From Fragilariopsis cylindrus CCMP1102 (Eukaryota; Bacillariophyta; Bacillariophyceae; Bacillariales; Bacillariaceae): a stretch of 20,942 bases of DNA. The translations under genes and the position numbers were made by a program. The stretch spans positions 1-20,942 of the forward strand of contig FMBT01000707.1 of NCBI GenBank assembly GCA_900095095.1, read 5' to 3'. Below are positions 19,601 to 20,942 of this stretch, one piece after another; positions within the stretch are counted from its first letter, which is position 1, and every line of letters begins with the position of its first letter. Below the pieces are notes generated by a model. That model saw only the letters and a program-made list of their open reading frames with translations. It was not told the DNA's origin and made no database searches.

Positions 19601-20265
19601 AGAAATCTTATGGAGCGACAACAAATTAATAAATACGTATTGCGTAATGTAGAGTTTATTCGACAATCCAGACAGCGGCATTTTAAAGCAACTGGGCAGC
19701 AACGCGAACGCAACCAAGTTGAAAAATTCTTTGAGAGTATAGCAGAAAATGACGAAGCAGTTGACGAGGTTGACCTTGTTGGAAACAATAGATTCCTGAC
19801 GTTAACTCGCGAAGAAAAGACGAAAGCCGCCGAGTCGTTCGCAACTAACACACATGTCAAGATTGTAAAGTTGAATTCATGCGGCATCGACGACGATTTT
19901 GCGATTAAACTTGCAGGCTCGTTAAAACGAAATAAAGCAATCAAAAGAATATTTTTGGACGGTAATGCAATTTCCGGTGTTGGCATCACGGCTCTATTCA
20001 AAGCACTTGCCGAAAACTCTTCAATCGATGAAATGCGATTACACAAACAATCAAAGACAATGAACACCTCGGAGGAGCATTTACTTGCTGGAATTCTACA
20101 ACCAAAACGACGATAACGAAGCTAGGTCTCGATTTGAGAACTCATGCGAGTGTCCAACTGGACCGTAAATTGGGACTAAATCGTAATTTGTCACTTAAAC
20201 TCCGAGCTGAGTCTAAAGGGACAGTCTTTGAAGCTAGTGAAGGTTTCTCTGCTTTAAAATTTTAG
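16609..20265 (+). CDS. Coiled-coil protein with three tropomodulin-like leucine-rich-repeat modules
   Basis: Two exons (16609-18342, 18516-20265). The first ATG (16609) is in the main frame but meets TGA at 16747; an ATG at 16661 opens a second frame, so the true start is uncertain. Then come two 84-residue Lys/Glu coiled-coil repeats, a Ser/Lys-rich linker (about 17320-18050), and three LRR modules at about 18050-18780, 19080-19700 and 19700-20265. Module 3 reads 'THVKIVKLNSCGIDDDFAIK', 'LKRNKAIKRIFLDGNAISG', 'GITALFKALAENSSIDEMRL' and, after a break, 'TTITKLGLDLRTH', the repeat pattern of tropomodulin/leiomodin C-termini. Module 1 has 'LTFSGVELGNDFLYSLASSM' plus 'IEEIDLSENLFTNAGLAEF'. One-base breaks lie in A6 (19071-19076), T6 (19516-19521) and A4 (20104-20107), and in the repeats. 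Each is fixed by one base in the run. Tropomodulins cap actin pointed ends; actin binding here is inference. A generic LRR scaffold is the alternative. Confidence 0.78.
16819..17319 (+). repeat. Tandem duplication of a 252 bp (84-codon) coiled-coil unit
   Basis: Copy 1 is 16819-17068 (250 bp) and copy 2 is 17069-17319 (251 bp). Both start GACAAAAAGGAACGG and end AAAAGCATGC. Copy 1 lacks one base at AACGTGACGC (copy 2 AACATTGACGC) and one at GACAACATGC (copy 2 GACAAGCATGC). Copy 2 lacks one A in the run after the GAA repeats (4 versus 5). The consensus is 252 bp and fully open, encoding 'DKKERMEELSKL', a Glu/Lys helix, poly-Lys, then 'DAFVECDKHATDIIESREIT'. Confidence 0.93.
18343..18515 (+). 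other. Intron of the LRR gene (173 nt)
   Basis: Donor AGTATG|GTGCGT and acceptor CATACACAG|GAATC, phase 0. It joins 'YSLASSM' to 'ESNFVIEEIDLSEN', keeping the LRR periodicity. It contains an (AAT)n run at about 18465-18488. Confidence 0.85.
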
Positions 20266-20520
20266 ATTGATTGTCACAAAGTATATTCTCCTAAAGCCCT
20301 TATTTTGCTAATTATACTGTGTTTGTTGTGTAGGCCTATGTATAGCATATAATACTAATGGTCCTGATAGACAGTGCAGATATTTCTAAAAAGATAATTG
20401 AACTACTTTAACATGAGCTATATCTACTACTAATTAAACATCTCTATATTATTTTCTTAAAGCATACAGTCGTGGTAATTTCATATTATTTCACCAGTTA
20501 TTCCTCAATTACTTCCTCTT
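20266..20520. other. Intergenic stretch between convergent genes
   Basis: AT-rich; holds the 3' ends of the LRR gene (plus) and of the gene at 20521 (minus). No other feature was seen. Confidence 0.5.
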
Positions 20521-20919
20521 CTACAAAATCTCGTCGTCGTCTTCGTCATTTTTCTTGTCGTGATTAGGTTCTGGTTCTAGTGCTGTTCCTCCTCCACCAA
20601 ATAAACTTCTTGCCATATCAAATTTAGAGTTTGTTTTCACCTGATTCCGACCAGTTACTTTCCATTGTTTCTCTCGTGTGTTTTGTTCTTTCCTTACATC
20701 AGACTCAATCGTATCAGTGATATTAACATCCTTCAGATTATCCTTTGTGGTTCTTCTTGCTGCCTTTTCATTCTTTTCCCGGTCGTGTTGCGTACCTCTA
20801 ACATTCGATTCAACAGTCTCTGTTATATTTACATCCTTAAGATTAGCTTTCCAAGTTCTTTTGTTTGCCTCCGATTCTTTTTTCTTCTTTGTCTGTCCAA
20901 GCCCGAACATTAATTCCGC
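20521..20919 (-). CDS. Last exon of an unidentified charged protein with a twin repeat, partial
   Basis: A 132-codon terminal exon; the gene continues past the right edge through an intron. I do not recognise the family. The exon encodes 'ELMFGLGQTKKKKESEAN', then two copies of a ~43-residue unit: 'NLKDVNITETVESNVR' (about 20802-20849) and 'NLKDVNITDTIESDVR' (about 20682-20729), each followed by a Lys/Glu/Arg-rich helix. Then comes 'KFDMARSLFGGGGTALEPEP' and an acidic tail 'NDEDDDEIL'. No signal peptide or membrane segment is visible in this part. The ATG inside the exon ('MFGLGQ') could serve as a start if the upstream exon is untranslated. Confidence 0.6.
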   Translation of the reverse strand, partial: AELMFGLGQTKKKKESEANKRTWKANLKDVNITETVESNVRGTQHDREKNEKAARRTTKDNLKDVNITDTIESDVRKEQNTREKQWKVTGRNQVKTNSKFDMARSLFGGGGTALEPEPNHDKKNDEDDDEIL

Positions 20920-20942
20920 CTGCAAGAGAGATAGAGAAAGAG
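20920..20942 (-). other. 3' end of an intron (splice acceptor) at the right edge
   Basis: On the minus strand CTCTTTCTCTATCTCTCTTGCAG ends at 20920: a strong polypyrimidine tract plus CAG, directly before the exon that starts at 20919. The donor lies outside the window. Confidence 0.7.

Noticed and set aside
19501..20067. Minus-strand 188-codon frame
   Set aside because: It is antisense to LRR modules 2 and 3, which have strong repeat periodicity on the plus strand.

Overview
The window looks like nuclear DNA of a diatom or a related stramenopile. It has AT-rich intergenic DNA, short GT-AG introns, Asn/Ser/Gln/Glu homopolymer-rich proteins, an array of helicase-associated (HA) domains, and a piggyBac-type transposase next to a Ty3/gypsy element. 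No organellar or bacterial features, tRNA, rRNA or CRISPR array were seen. The taxon is inferred from protein style, not from a marker gene.

Layout: (1) 1-1541, minus strand: N-terminal part of a CNOT10-like subunit of the CCR4-NOT deadenylase, running off the left edge. (2) 1542-2721: gene-poor, with a faint plus-strand coding relic. (3) 2722-4473, minus: intact acidic nuclear protein with three C-terminal HA domains and two copies of a Trp-rich 'GNWCW' motif. (4) 4912-6244, plus: two-exon histidine phosphatase (phosphoglycerate-mutase superfamily) with a targeting-type N-terminus, divergent from gene 3. (5) 6245-8789: gene-poor DNA with a broken minus-strand coding relic, hexanucleotide repeats, a ~190 bp tandem repeat and a palindrome. 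(6) 8790-10081, plus: N-terminal half of a piggyBac-like transposase, cut off by (7) 10082-16057, a Ty3/gypsy LTR retrotransposon in minus orientation with 158-160 bp LTRs, gag, and pol in the order PR-RT-RNaseH-IN. Its ~800 nt leader is packed with short hairpins. (8) 16609-20265, plus: a large protein with a tandem 84-residue coiled-coil repeat followed by three tropomodulin-like leucine-rich-repeat modules. (9) 20521-20919, minus: last exon of an unidentified gene that enters from the right edge.

A theme of the window is one-base frame breaks, often in homopolymers, in genes 1, 6, 7 and 8. The two copies of the 252 bp repeat in gene 8 are broken at different sites and repair each other, so base-level indel errors in the assembly are at least as likely as true decay. 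Genes 3 and 4 are clean. The most unusual items are the triple tropomodulin-like protein, the hairpin-rich leader with an atypical primer-binding region, and the duplicated Trp-rich motif in the HA protein.
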